Part shown: in pieces, positions 11,879 through 22,181 of the stretch
Numbering within the stretch: the stretch's first letter is position 1
How the letters are laid out: every line of letters begins with the position of its first letter
Origin: Berberis thunbergii
Taxonomy: Eukaryota > Streptophyta > Magnoliopsida > Ranunculales > Berberidaceae
Assembly: GCA_003290165.1 (NCBI GenBank)
Contig: QNQO01010749.1
Coordinates: 62,001-126,000 of the forward strand
DNA length: 64,000 bases
Direction: 5' to 3'
Notes under the pieces: generated by a model
Databases searched by the model: none
Seen by the model: only the letters and a program-made list of their open reading frames with translations
Told to the model about the DNA's origin: nothing
Position numbers and translations under genes: made by a program

Positions 11879-12860
11879 GTTAAGGCGTTGAGGCGAAGGC
11901 AAGGCGGACAAGCCTGAAAATGCCTCAGGCATGAGGCGTGAGGCAAGGTAGACGCCTCCCTTCACTGAGGCGGGCTTAACATTTTTTAAAGTTTTTTTTA
12001 TAATAAATTGAAACATATCAATATAGTAGTATACAACATCATTTATTTTTTAAGACGAGCTGGGTTTTAAGGATCCCATAACCTATCAACTGGGCGACCT
12101 ATAGGTCAACACCCATTAGAAAGTAACCATGCTGCAGGTGGGATTCGAAGTTAGGACGTGGGGGACAAACCCACACAACCCTAACCACTAGGCCATAACA
12201 CCATTGGCTTTACATCATCACTTTGATAAGTATCGTAAGCAAATATGTACAAAAAGTGACAACTACCTAGAATCAAAATAGAAATATAATAAAGTTGCAA
12301 TTCATAGCATAGCATAGTGAAAAAATGCACTACATAAGTATCAAGTAATTTGTAAACATTCACTAAATCATTAAAAATCAATAATTTTGAAATAATAAAA
12401 ACTTGATAATATTAAACATTTGTTAGAAGAAATTGTTGAAATAGTTGATAAAAATTCACAAGTATAATTACTATTGGTATTCGAAAAGTATAAAATCATT
12501 GAACTAGGCTATGAAAAATCAAATTTATGTTGATCATAGATTAATCAAAACATGGTATGTTTTCTCCAAAAAAATAATATAAAAAGTGTGACAAATTTAT
12601 CAAAACTTAAAAACATTTTATCTTGTTTTTATCAAATTGATCAAATATTACACCAAGAAACATAAAACCTTATTATAGAGTGAGTTGCAACCTATTTTCT
12701 TGCAATTAGGCTGCAAATAGGTTGAAAATGAGCTGACTACATCCAGTTTTTGGTTGAGACGGTTGAGGCAGTTGAGGCGGTGAGGGCGACTTATATTTGT
12801 TTGACTTGGACTTTTGTTTTTCCATATTCCACCTTGGACTTCACTTCATAAAGCTTTCTA
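11879..12860. mobile_element. GAGGCG-rich repeat region, probable DNA-transposon relic
   Basis: Bases 11879-11975 and 12755-12800 carry clustered GAGGCG/AAGGCG motifs around an AT-rich core. Such 'GGCG' repeats are common in plant hAT-like nonautonomous elements. Terminal inverted repeats and target duplications are not clear. A SINE lies inside it. Confidence 0.35.
12048..12208 (-). mobile_element. tRNA-derived SINE
   Basis: On the minus strand there is an A-box-like TGGCCTAGTGGTTAGG followed about 35 bp later by a B-box-like CTTCGAATCCCACC. This is the internal pol III promoter arrangement of tRNA-related SINEs. There is no tRNA cloverleaf. The 3' end on the minus strand runs into A/T-rich sequence. 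The limits are approximate. Confidence 0.6.
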
Positions 12861-13525
12861 CCTACCGTGCCTACCCATTCACCTACTTGTATTTGTGTAG
12901 CATGCTAGTGGGTTTACACCAGCAATAGGCATGGTGCTTAAGCCCCACATCTTCCTCATTGGTTCTGAATTCTAGAGTTACATATATTTTTTAGACATAT
13001 TCCCTTAATGTGGGAAAGTATTTATATATTACTTGCGATCCTTGTTTCTTAAAAGGGCACAATAACCAGATTATGTTTTGCGTAGGAAATGAATTTACAG
13101 GGTATATTTTTGGGAACGTATTTAAGGGTACTTCCTTGAATCAATTAATAACCATAAGCTTCTACATCGTTGAAGAAACTCTTAGGCGTCAATTCCTACA
13201 TTTTCAGTTATAATAGCAAGCATATTCCTGCATATCTTATGCATCAATTGTTCAGGGACGCTCCTAGTCGCTCAGTCATATAGATTTTACTTTGATCACA
13301 TCTTTAAGTGTACTGAATTACTCGTCTATGTTTTTATGTTGTGTCAAAGATCAAAGTTTCTCGTGTTTTGGCAATGCAGAATGCCATGGTCAGCAGCATA
13401 GTTCATGTGACGAATCTGAAAAAAGAGTCTTGCAGTGGTTCAAGGAAAAGCGAGCTGAAGAGGGGGTTCCCAATAAGCATACCCCATACCAACGGTCTAC
13501 TCCTGAAACCATGATTACCAACTAA

Positions 13526-15900
13526 TCTGTAAAATGAAATGCAACCCAAGTTTTGCTCTCTGGTGATATTCCATATATTATAATCTTCTTTTGAATATTT
13601 TCTTTTGCTAAACTGTTATTGTTGCTATCGATCTGAAATTAGCATGCGAATGCTTTAGACTTGACTGTACTGAACACGACTTGCAACTTGGTCTAGCTGC
13701 TTGACCTTTAATTATGAAGCATAAGTAGTTGCAACTTCACTCTTAAATAGTATTGACTTCTTATTATAGCTGACTAGATCAAGATCTTCCCTGCACTTCA
13801 ATTATATCCTTTCTTAGTTACTGACAAATTTAGAATCATTTTTTGACAAACTCCAAGAAACATGCAGGAATATTTTGCGCATGATGTTTATTGGTTACGC
13901 ATTTGGCTTTATGTTTCTTCCCTAAATGTATCTTAAAATACCCACTGGCGAGTGTAGTTTTCGCGGTCTGGTCAGTCTTTCCATCTCTGTATCTGTAAAT
14001 TGTCTCTGTTAGTCCTTAAGGAGTGATGGAGATGGATTGAGAGTTGAGAGAAACAAGGAAAAAAAGGGAGAAGATGTATTGAACAATATTATTATGGGGT
14101 TATCTGAAAGTTACTAATTATATACCCAAAAATCTTGTTGTACATAATGTTTTCTGATATTAGTTTGCAAGAGAAATCATTAATTCCACATTATGGGGGT
14201 CAAAGTTTGATCCTCAAAACCCCAACACTGCCACATGGTCCTTAGCTAAGTTGGCCCTACAAAAAAAATTTTGAAATATCTTTTTGTGAACCCATGTCAC
14301 AAAATTCAGCTTGATCAATGATTCCGAACCTTTGGATTCAAAAACATTTGACCAGGAACCAGGATTATCCCTCCAGATCAGATCTATTAGCTGAGGAAGA
14401 AACCAAATCCAAACAAGTTTGGGAATAAAAGCTTTAGTACGTTTGTGGTTGGTTTTAGTTCCAAAGGAGTTGGCCAAACAAGTATGGGTAGTATACCTAA
14501 ATGTCTCACCTGTTAGCCAAGGACTCAAATCTTTATAGATAAGACATCTGCATAGAAGGATATTTTGATCAGAAGATTTAGGGTTTTCGGGCACCTACAT
14601 GCATACTGAGACTAGGACTAATCCCTTTCAAATTTTTTGTGTTATCTTATTTATGACCTTATCAACTATTTAGGCCTGGGATCATCATCTTTTGTCACGA
14701 AAAAGCTGAAAGAAACCTCGAGAACAAAAGAAAATGGATAGGCGCAGACGAAGACACGATGCAGAGTTAGGATAGGGTGAGGTGGTCCATGAAATTCAAT
14801 TATGCTCCAAAGTCACAACAGTGTAACTCATTGCCTGCCACACAAGATAGGTGCACCCAGTTGTTAGGTGCCTGTCTTAGTCAGTGTCCTTCCTTGCTAG
14901 GTAAAATGACTCCAGCCACCTAAATGCTCACTCATCTCAAGCTCCCATTTGAGTAATTGGATCATATGTTTGATCCCTTTATAGGATGCTTGTAGTCAGC
15001 CTAAGTTAAATTGGTCTTGTTTCCCAGTCTTCAAAGAGTCTTACAAAAGGATGATTCGATATATTGGATGTTGAGAATCGACTTTCGGTTTTAAATATTC
15101 TTCAGAAAGTCTTTGGACAGCCTTTTCAGCATTAGAAACCTTTAGCAATTTATCCCATTGTGGCTCTTAAGAATGTAGGAATTAGTAATTCTGAATTCGT
15201 AACTCTCACTAAATATGTATTTACACTTGGTGGTATTAAGTTTCGATCAGGGATGTCAACGGGCAGGATCTAGACCGACACTGAATCAAACTGACAAACA
15301 TAATTGAAAATCCGACCCTAGTAAAAAAGACTGACATGATAAGGTAAAAAAAAAGTAGTTACCAAAATTTGAATTTACGTAATTTTAACTTCATCAGTAA
15401 CTTAGGCAGAATGTGTCAAATGTCTTTGAATGTTGGATGCTTCAGGGAACAAAACTGTCCTTGCTCTCCATGGAGGCGAAAACATCATATTTTCACTCAT
15501 AAACAAGGTATCAGATGGAGTCAAAGTTTTTGACTAATAAATCAAAACTCTAATGATCTAAAATGAGGTGGTCGAATTGATAAGAATCTCCAGTGAGTTC
15601 TGATAAAAGTCTATTAAATACTGAAATCAATACGTAACATCGATCATTATTGACCGTTAGATCATCACAAGGTGGCCATCCATAGCTGTCAACGAGAGTG
15701 GTGTGCTGGATCAGTACCAATTGACAAAGAATCAGTCAAAAATATACAAACAAACTTTAGGCCACAAGACAAGTAATCAATAAACATGTTTATAAAATAA
15801 AGCGCGATTACAGATTATTACCTTAGTATTATTCTTTTCGTAACATTTTTAACATGAAATTGTCATCTATTGACCCACTTTCCTCATATACTATTCATTT
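13526..15900. other. Intergenic stretch without recognised genes
   Basis: After the OCP3-like stop codon no coding similarity is visible. The longest ORF (14214-14594, minus, 126 codons) has no recognised motif. A 'CAGGGATGTCAACGGGCAGG' sequence near 15248 resembles a hAT terminal sequence but no partner was found. The right edge is the promoter region of the next gene. Confidence 0.5.
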
Positions 15901-15908
15901 ACTCCCTC

Positions 15909-15917
15909 TTATTTATA
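15909..15917 (+). promoter_or_regulatory. Candidate TATA box of the MASS-like gene
   Basis: TTATTTATA lies about 120 bp before the start codon at 16038, after an AT-rich stretch and before a GA-rich leader (AGAGAGGAAGAGAAAG type). Its position fits a plant TATA element, but no transcript end is known. Confidence 0.4.
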
Positions 15918-16037
15918 CACAAAAGTCTAAACAAGAAGGCATCTGGACAAAGAAATTCACAGTTGTTCATCAAATAAATGTTCTAGACCAGAAAGAGAGG
16001 AAGAGAAAGAAAGAGAGAGAGGCAGAGAGAAGGTCTA

Positions 16038-16514
16038 ATGGATGCTGCAGGAGGTTTACAAAGATCTGTAACTTCGTTTCGGAGACAAGGTTCATCAGGA
16101 CTAGTATGGGAAGATCGATTTGCATCAGGTGAACTGGCAAAGAAAGAGGAAGAATTAAACAATGAGGGGAAGCCATCTGAAAGTGTAGGATCAGTTGGGC
16201 CAATCAGGATTGAGCGTAACCGCTCAGGAGGAGCTCGCGGATATCGAACTGGCAAGGTGATACCTTCCCTTGATCCACCTTCTCCTAAGGTGTCTGGGTG
16301 TGGTGGACTTTGTGGTGTTTTGCCAAACCAGCTCCTACTAACAGATCCAAAACGAAAACAGGTAAACGTAAGGTGTAATTGTCATACAAGTTTGATATTG
16401 ATGTTGTTGGTGATTGAGTTCTTGTTGTTCCAATTCAATTCATCAAAGCTTTGTACCACCATAAAGACTGAATATCTTTTGTTTGGTGAGTTCTTGATCA
16501 TTTCTTCTCTATAA
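16038..16514 (+). CDS. MAPK kinase substrate / MASS-like protein
   Basis: The product begins MDAAGGLQRSVTSFRRQGSS followed by GLVWEDRF. 'LQRS..SFRRQGSSG.VW' is the conserved start of small plant proteins annotated as MAPK kinase substrates (At1g80180/At1g15400 type, MASS proteins of the stomatal lineage). A proline-directed candidate phosphosite lies in 'SLDPPSPKVSG' (about residues 77-87), followed by a Cys/Gly-rich segment. The homologous part ends at 'DPKRKQ' (16361), exactly at CAG|GTAAAC. The coding sequence may therefore splice there, for example to an AG at 16521 with stop at 16551. If unspliced, the frame stays open to 16514 through unrelated residues. The spliced form (about 108-117 residues) fits the family better. 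The start is the first ATG after the GA-rich leader. The product is probably soluble; it has no membrane segment. Confidence 0.7.
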   Translation: MDAAGGLQRSVTSFRRQGSSGLVWEDRFASGELAKKEEELNNEGKPSESVGSVGPIRIERNRSGGARGYRTGKVIPSLDPPSPKVSGCGGLCGVLPNQLLLTDPKRKQVNVRCNCHTSLILMLLVIEFLLFQFNSSKLCTTIKTEYLLFGEFLIISSL

Positions 16515-16551
16515 CTTTTAGAGATCGGGTGTGGTGTATGATTGCATATAA

Positions 16552-19530
16552 TCCTTGTATATTCATGTTTTTGTTTTGAGTTTTGAAAAGAGGATTTCGA
16601 TGTACAAAGTAAACTCAATTCAAAAGTTCTCATATGAATCCATACTCAGATGCCTTCATCCCAATTTCTTTTCTCCTTATTGAAGTATTTTGGAGTCTGA
16701 ATTGCATTCAGAAGTCTTTCTTTTCAATCTCTTATTGCTTCTTCTTATTCATCTGGGATGTTACAATAATGATGTTTAGATTTCAGCTCGAATTAACTTG
16801 ACTGATCTTTCTAGTTTCGAATTTCATTTGATTGATTCATCTTACAATCTATTAGATTTTGATCAAACCATTGACTAACACCATACTGACATTTCCATTA
16901 ATGAATCAATAACTTACTGGCAAGCATGATTAACTGAAATAGTAGAGCATGATAACTAACATTGAGAAGATTACTAAACAAATGGCTTTACTAATCAATA
17001 GGACAATTGACTATATATAATTATACCCCCAATCACCATCACTTAGCTTGTCCTTATCTTTCTTTCAATCTTTTTTTCTTTAATAATTATCGCCCTAGAT
17101 CTTACGAATTGATTAGCATTGGTTGGAGTTTAATTTTTTTTTTTTCCACATAATTTAGGTCATGCTGATTGTGTACACACGTAATAGAATATATGCATTA
17201 TGTATGATTAAGATCGATTCGCGGTCAAATTGTATAATTGTGTATAGAATATGCATTATGTATGAGGTAAATGAAGTTTGTTCATTGACTATGCCCATGA
17301 TTGGATGATGTAGCAGTCCATCGAACATTTTAACCAACCCAATGTCATATAGGAGAGGGACAGCACAATCCATCATTATAAGATTTTCCAAACACCCTTA
17401 AGCCTCCAAATCAACTTTCAATCTTTTCCTATGAAACCACCTCTACTAGTTGTAGTTTTTATTGTTGGAATATTAAATTCACTCCAATTATTCATGTGCT
17501 TATTCACAGTAGTACTTATAGATATAGCGAATCCAATCATATTCAAGTGGAAGTGAGAGTCGGATCGTGAAATTGCAATCATATCCAATCATATTCACAC
17601 GGTACTATCATGGATAAGTCGGGTTTAATATTTTAACACCCATCCCTCCCCCCTCAACGCAGGCACAAGGGAAATACTGAAAATTGTCACAGCAACTGCA
17701 CTAGACAAGACTCATCAAACCTTCAACCTCTGAGAATCATTGCTCTGATACTATGATAAATTGTCAATTCTCTAAAAGTTTGAACTTGTAGAGATGACAA
17801 ATCTAATCATATATCAAACGAAAGTGAGAGCCGGATCGTGAGACTACAACATGCATTAGTAGGTACTAATCGTACAATTATTACACCATAAATTTCCATG
17901 ACACTACCGTGGATAAGTACATGAACAATTTATCAATTGGAGTAAGCATAATAATCCAACAACATACGAGGGTGTATGGTGCAAGAAGTTCTTTTTTTAT
18001 TTTTTATTTTCATAAAAAAAATTAATTAATTAATTAACACATGGAAAAATATTGTAAATCCAAGCAAAAATATTGTGGATAAACACATGGAAAAATATGT
18101 TGGCTTTACTTGGAAGACTATAGTTTCTTAAAAGATAAGATTATCGAGTCATAGTGATATCAAATGTCAAACGTGATAACCAAATCTCAGAAAGAAATGT
18201 ATAGTGTTGCAATGTTGATTTTCAACACTAAATTTTGGACACGAAAAGGGGTGGATAGTGTTGCAATGTCTGCTACAAAATGTTTGTCCCTAATTTGGAT
18301 ACCTCAATCCTTTCCCTTCCGAGAGATAATGGTTTGACCTTGTGGAAAATTTTGCCAAATATTGACGTCCTTGAATAACACAAACGACTGCGGCTCTAAA
18401 CATCTCAAATCCGATCATTTGCAACCGAATGTGGATGCTCTACTAAATGCAATTTTTTATTTTGCTAACGTAATTTAGAAATCACAAAATTAGTGTGCCG
18501 ATTAAGGTTATAGTTTAAAAAAAATTAGGTCTTAAGACATCTAATAAAATTGAAACGATACAGAGAAGATTATCATGGCCTGCGCAAGAATGCCACATAC
18601 ATTCTCCAAATATTATATATATTTGTGGTCCATGCACATTTTGTTCAGACTTAAACATGTGCAACTTAGGTGGGCATGTCTATAGTTTAATTTCATTAGA
18701 GTCAACATTTAATGGAGGAGAAGAGTCGGTCAAGGTGCAGCGAATCCGAAGTGAAGTTGTATTGCATTTGACTACATAGTGTTTGACGAAATGCCTAGTA
18801 GAGAGAGAGACAGAGAGAGCAATACTAGTAGTGTTGGTGGGTATTGGTTGGCTTGATTCCTTTGGTCGTATCAGGAAATTTTTAGCAAATGCCAATATCC
18901 TAAAAGTGGTGGAGCCGTGGACGACAAGAAGTCGGTGAAGGTTTGGATGTTTTGACATAATTTTCAAAGAGAACATAGTTTATTCACCATATAATATATT
19001 GTTCAAGATTTTGAACCTTTTTGTTTATATTTGGTCTACCATGAGTGCTTGTGGATTCAAGAAAAGAAAAAGGAATGTGAAAAGGAAATGGAAGATGATA
19101 CACATTGAATATGGTCATCAAATTTTCTTTTTCCATGCTATTGGTATATGTTGGCTACCTACAAATTATTTGTATGTGGTGAGAAACCGGACAATTCAAC
19201 TTTATTGTTCGAAGAATAGTTAAGGTATAGCATGAAGGATATTTTAGTCGAACATCTACAACGGATTGAGCAAAATTTGTACCTGCCACATGAACACCAT
19301 ATGGAACTCATATTTGTTGTCCAAGTCTCACAATGGATTTCAACCCAGAATGCTAGAATCCATATGCCATGGTGGGCTAAAGGAGGCGAAAGACAGAGCA
19401 ACAAGACAATAAATCGAAGATATTTTAAAACACGATCACTAAATGTAGTGTGATACAAGAAAAGAAATTTGCAAATGCATATGTAATTTTTTTCTCAATG
19501 AGTAATTTAAAACTATGTATTTGTTCCAAA
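16552..19530. other. Intergenic stretch without recognised genes
   Basis: AT-rich sequence. ORFs of 60-99 codons (for example 17155-17391 minus, 18680-18976 minus, 19159-19458 minus) show no family motif and look random. A sequence around 17520-17600 recurs loosely at 17820-17900 (both contain 'GTGAGAG.CGGATCGTGA'), suggesting a diverged repeat. Confidence 0.5.
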
Positions 19531-19531
19531 A

Positions 19532-20631
19532 TCAATCCAATGATTTCTGAACTTTTGTCTTAAAAATCAGAATGTAAATTTTCTCCATGGAGAAGTAAAG
19601 GAAACACCCCGTCGAATATGTCACAAATGACCCAAAACCTGAGCCAACAATACAATGCCATGCTGGACCATGCACTCGATCAAATTCCTGCAACCACAAA
19701 CATACATAAATTTAAATGAATAAAGGATATATTGGTTGAAATGTTTCCTACAATATCTATCAAATAATGACCAAGAATGCAACAGTAAGAAAGGATGGGA
19801 GATTGCATTAGTATGGACTAACCTTCTTCATGTTAGACGCCATCTGCTTAGAGCTGAACTTCTCTAAGCTGTCATAAGTGCGTCGAGCGCATTGAAATGC
19901 ATGAACCTGCATGTACCCTGGCATATCGACAGCTAGAACCTTCACCTGAAGGAACGAAATCACCGATGTCAAGTTACTCTCTACATGTGATCCTGATTTC
20001 CTTGCTTCTACATATCCTATAACCGATTTCCTTGCTTCTACATACTCTGAAACAGATTTCCTTGCCTCGGTAAATTCTGAGACTAATTTCCTTCCCTCCA
20101 CATACTCTGAAACAGATTTCCTTGCTTGTACATATTCCGGGACTACTGATTTCCTAGCTTCTACATAACCCGAAACTGATTTCCTTGCCTCTACGTAATC
20201 TGAAACCGATGTCCTTGCTTCTACATATTCTGGGAGAACTGATTTCCTTGCCTCTACGTAATCTGAAACCGATGTCCTTGCTTCTACATATTCTGGGAGA
20301 ACTGATTTCCTTGCCTCTGCATATTCTGAAACCAAAGTCCTTGCTTCTATATCTTCCAGGATGAGTGCTGATTTCCTTTCTTCCACACATTCCGAAACTG
20401 ACTTCCTTGATTGTACATATTCCTTTTCCTTTGCATTTTCATTCTCCTTCACTGTCTTCATGCTTTCCACATCAGATTGGCTTTAGGCCTACCTAGACCC
20501 CATAACCGCAGAGAAGTCTTCTTCTTCACCGGTGCAATATCAGGCTTTGGGGTGTGATTTCCAGGCTGCCAATTGTAAAAAATCATGGATTGAATCCCTC
20601 TCCTATGAGTTTTCTTCTCATTGGAATCCAT
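19532..20631 (-). CDS. Dynein light chain (LC8-like) with N-terminal decapeptide repeats; one frameshift
   Basis: Exon 1 runs 20631-19823 and exon 2 runs 19687-19532, with GT-AG borders. The C-terminal ~90 residues form a dynein light chain type 1 domain: 'VKVLAVDMPGYMQVHAFQCA', 'SLEKFSSKQMASNMKK', then exon 2 'EFDRVHGPAWHCIVG' and 'GSFVTYSTG.FLYFSM'. LC8 proteins dimerise and bind short partner motifs; plants lack dynein heavy chains, so the partners differ. The N-terminus (MDSNEKKTHRRGIQSMIFYN) is followed by a Lys-rich stretch and about 14 repeats of a 10-12 residue unit (consensus SVSEYVEARK). Between the N-terminus and the repeats (about 20475-20490) the frame shifts by one base: the upstream frame reaches TGA, while the repeat frame is open from 20470. 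This could be a decayed gene, a sequence error, or initiation at the downstream ATG (20470). Confidence 0.75.
20000..20420 (-). repeat. In-frame 30-36 bp coding minisatellite
   Basis: The coding repeats of the dynein light chain gene. Units encode SVSDYVEARK, SVLPEYVEART, SVSGYVEARK, SVVPEYVQARK, SVSEYVEGRK and similar. A higher-order 63 bp unit (SVLPEYVEART plus SVSDYVEARK) is duplicated exactly, with starts at 20221 and 20284. The reading frame is kept throughout the array, which points to selection on the protein or to recent expansion. Confidence 0.85.
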
Positions 20632-21301
20632 AAGTAAGCTTTAAACTTGAAGTACTTCCATGGGCTAGTTATAATATAATGTTGCAAGAAAAAGGTACAT
20701 TTTCTTTATATTGCTTAGGAGGAAAATAAAGGTGAACCCCTTCTTGGAATCATTAGTTTAAGGGGAGGCAGTCAATTAAGATAAAGAGAGTGATTAGGCA
20801 ACCATGTGAGGTGATTCATGCTTAATTGATTAGGAAACACCCCTTAAATTTGATGATCATGTGATGTAGACTCATTGGGTCTAACACGAGCATATTTTTC
20901 TAATGAGATAAGAGAGTTGGCACATTTAGGGACCCCATACCCTATTAATGTATCTGTGATTAGGTACCCCTCCCCATTAGGGTTTCTGGCTCCCTCTTCA
21001 CATTGTAGTTAGTGTCATTGACTATAGTCCACAAGCATTTTTTGAAATCATTCCGGGGGAATAAAATGGGGTGGATTTGGATCAAATTATAGCTGACGAT
21101 CCAAGAAAAGTATTATTGAAAATGGTTGTCAATCATCAGATAACATTTGTTTAGACTGCAAGTAGGGATGGCAGTGAGTCGGATTTAGGATTTTCATTTA
21201 CACTAATCTCTAATTATGCATGAGTTGGTTTTAAACATTCTTAAAACTAGATCTGAGGATGTACATAATTTCGACTTGTTGATCTTGATGGGTGGAGAAC
21301 T
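20632..21301. other. Intergenic stretch, upstream region of the dynein light chain gene
   Basis: No coding similarity is seen. It should contain the minus-strand promoter of the dynein gene. A 'GTAGGGATGGCAGTGAGTCGG' sequence near 21161 resembles a hAT-type end without a visible partner. Confidence 0.4.
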
Positions 21302-22181
21302 CCTGAAGAAGGTTTTTTTTTTTTTTTTAGAAAATTAGGATTTTTATTACTTGAAAAAAAAAACTTTTACATCAGTCGGGAGTACATGATTTACCCTGAT
21401 AAAAAGAACCAGAGGACTTACATCATAGCAAAACCAAAATAACTAGAGACTAAAAAAACCTCTATTTCAATGTCTATACTTGCTGTTACTTTTCTTCATT
21501 CTAGATGATCGACGAGGATGTACTTTGATGTCTCTGAAATCCGTCGCATGAAATCTTTTCGATATTCGAATTTGGTCTGTCTTTAAACCTGACACTACTC
21601 TTGACATATCTTCTTCTTCTTCTGAACTATCCGAACTGTCAGTATCGGTCTCCCATTCGGTTTCGTTGTTAGCGTTACGAACCAAATAGTTAATATGTTT
21701 TATATTCGGTGCTTCAAGAACTATTGCATCCACTAAAGCTTCGTCATCTTGTACAATACCATCATCTGCTGGAAACCCAACCTTCGTCATCCCACTGCTC
21801 TTTTTTTCCCTGGGCTAGAGGTCCCGACATCCCCGCCTACAGCCTTGGTCGAAACCCCCTGCGCCCCTCCCTGATTCTAACTGGTGAACATACTCGTACG
21901 CAATAGTTTGCGACGCCTCAGCATGATTAGTAAGGGTACTCGGTGATGCCGGATTGACGTCTGTGTCATTTGGAATCGGGATTGGTTGGTGTCCAAGAAC
22001 ATGATCAATCTCTGAGGTGGTATACCCCGCCTCTAGTAGGCATTCCTCCGTAGATTCTGACTTAACCCCGGTTTGAGCAAGCTCAATTTTCTGACCCGCT
22101 GTTTGAAATTCCGTTGGAGCACCCTCCTCTTCCTCAGTATTCTCCATTAGTGCCTCAAATGCGTTTGACCTGAAGAAGGTT
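21302..22181 (-). mobile_element. Retroposed sequence with poly(A) tail and 13 bp target duplication
   Basis: CCTGAAGAAGGTT occurs exactly at 21302-21314 and 22169-22181. Immediately inside the left copy is a run of T (16 in all, 21313-21328), which is a poly(A) tail read on the minus strand. A 13 bp duplication plus poly(A) tail is the signature of LINE-mediated retroposition. The inserted ~854 bp carries one long minus-strand reading frame (next entry) and no visible intron. It may be a processed copy of a host mRNA or a truncated LINE. Confidence 0.85.
21467..22147 (-). pseudogene. Unknown acidic protein ORF in the retroposed insert, one in-frame stop
   Basis: From the ATG at 22147 the frame runs 110 codons to a TAG (about 21815), then stays open in the same frame to 21467, giving about 226 codons in all. 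The first half starts MENTEEEEGAPTEF and contains 'GYTTSEIDHVLGHQPIPIPN'. The second half has 'ETDTDSSDSSEEEEDMS' and a basic end (HPRRSSRMKKSN). The frame extends upstream of the ATG to the insertion edge ('SNAFEALM'), so the copy is truncated at its 5' end. 'NAFEAL' recalls plant LINE ORF1 segments, but I do not recognise the family. It is not a working gene as it stands. Confidence 0.55.

Larger units (their letters stand above)
6959..13525 (+). pseudogene. OCP3: OCP3-like homeodomain gene with frameshifts (likely pseudogene)
   Basis: OCP3 (Arabidopsis At5g11270) is a homeodomain regulator of jasmonate-linked defence and drought responses. Exons are 6959-7157, 9268-9635, 10647-10952 and 13380-13525, all with GT-AG borders. 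Exon 1 gives a Ser-rich, transit-peptide-like N-terminus. Exon 2 has 'LETLFDQLEVDLKND', a long Asp/Glu tract and 'KLKNWQLRRLAYAL'. Exon 3 has 'IKNLAAEVCLD' and 'WSMQKRLKKVQIETLERVY'. Exon 4 has 'SSIVHVTNL' and the helix-3 sequence 'KRVLQWFKEKRAEEGVP'. The reading frame shifts in exon 1 (about 7041-7050, with an in-frame TAA at about 7055), twice in exon 2 (about 9448 and 9480-9495) and once in exon 4 (about 13415-13424). Splice sites and introns persist, so it is not a processed copy. Either a recently dying gene or one with local sequence errors; several independent indels favour decay. Confidence 0.85.

Noticed and set aside
12048..12208. Possible tRNA gene on the minus strand
   Set aside because: A and B boxes are present but no cloverleaf or acceptor stem forms; a SINE fits better.
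14214..14594. 126-codon minus-strand ORF
   Set aside because: No family motif, no clear promoter, composition like the flanking intergenic DNA.
18680..18976. 99-codon minus-strand ORF
   Set aside because: No recognisable domain and no neighbouring exon-like sequence.
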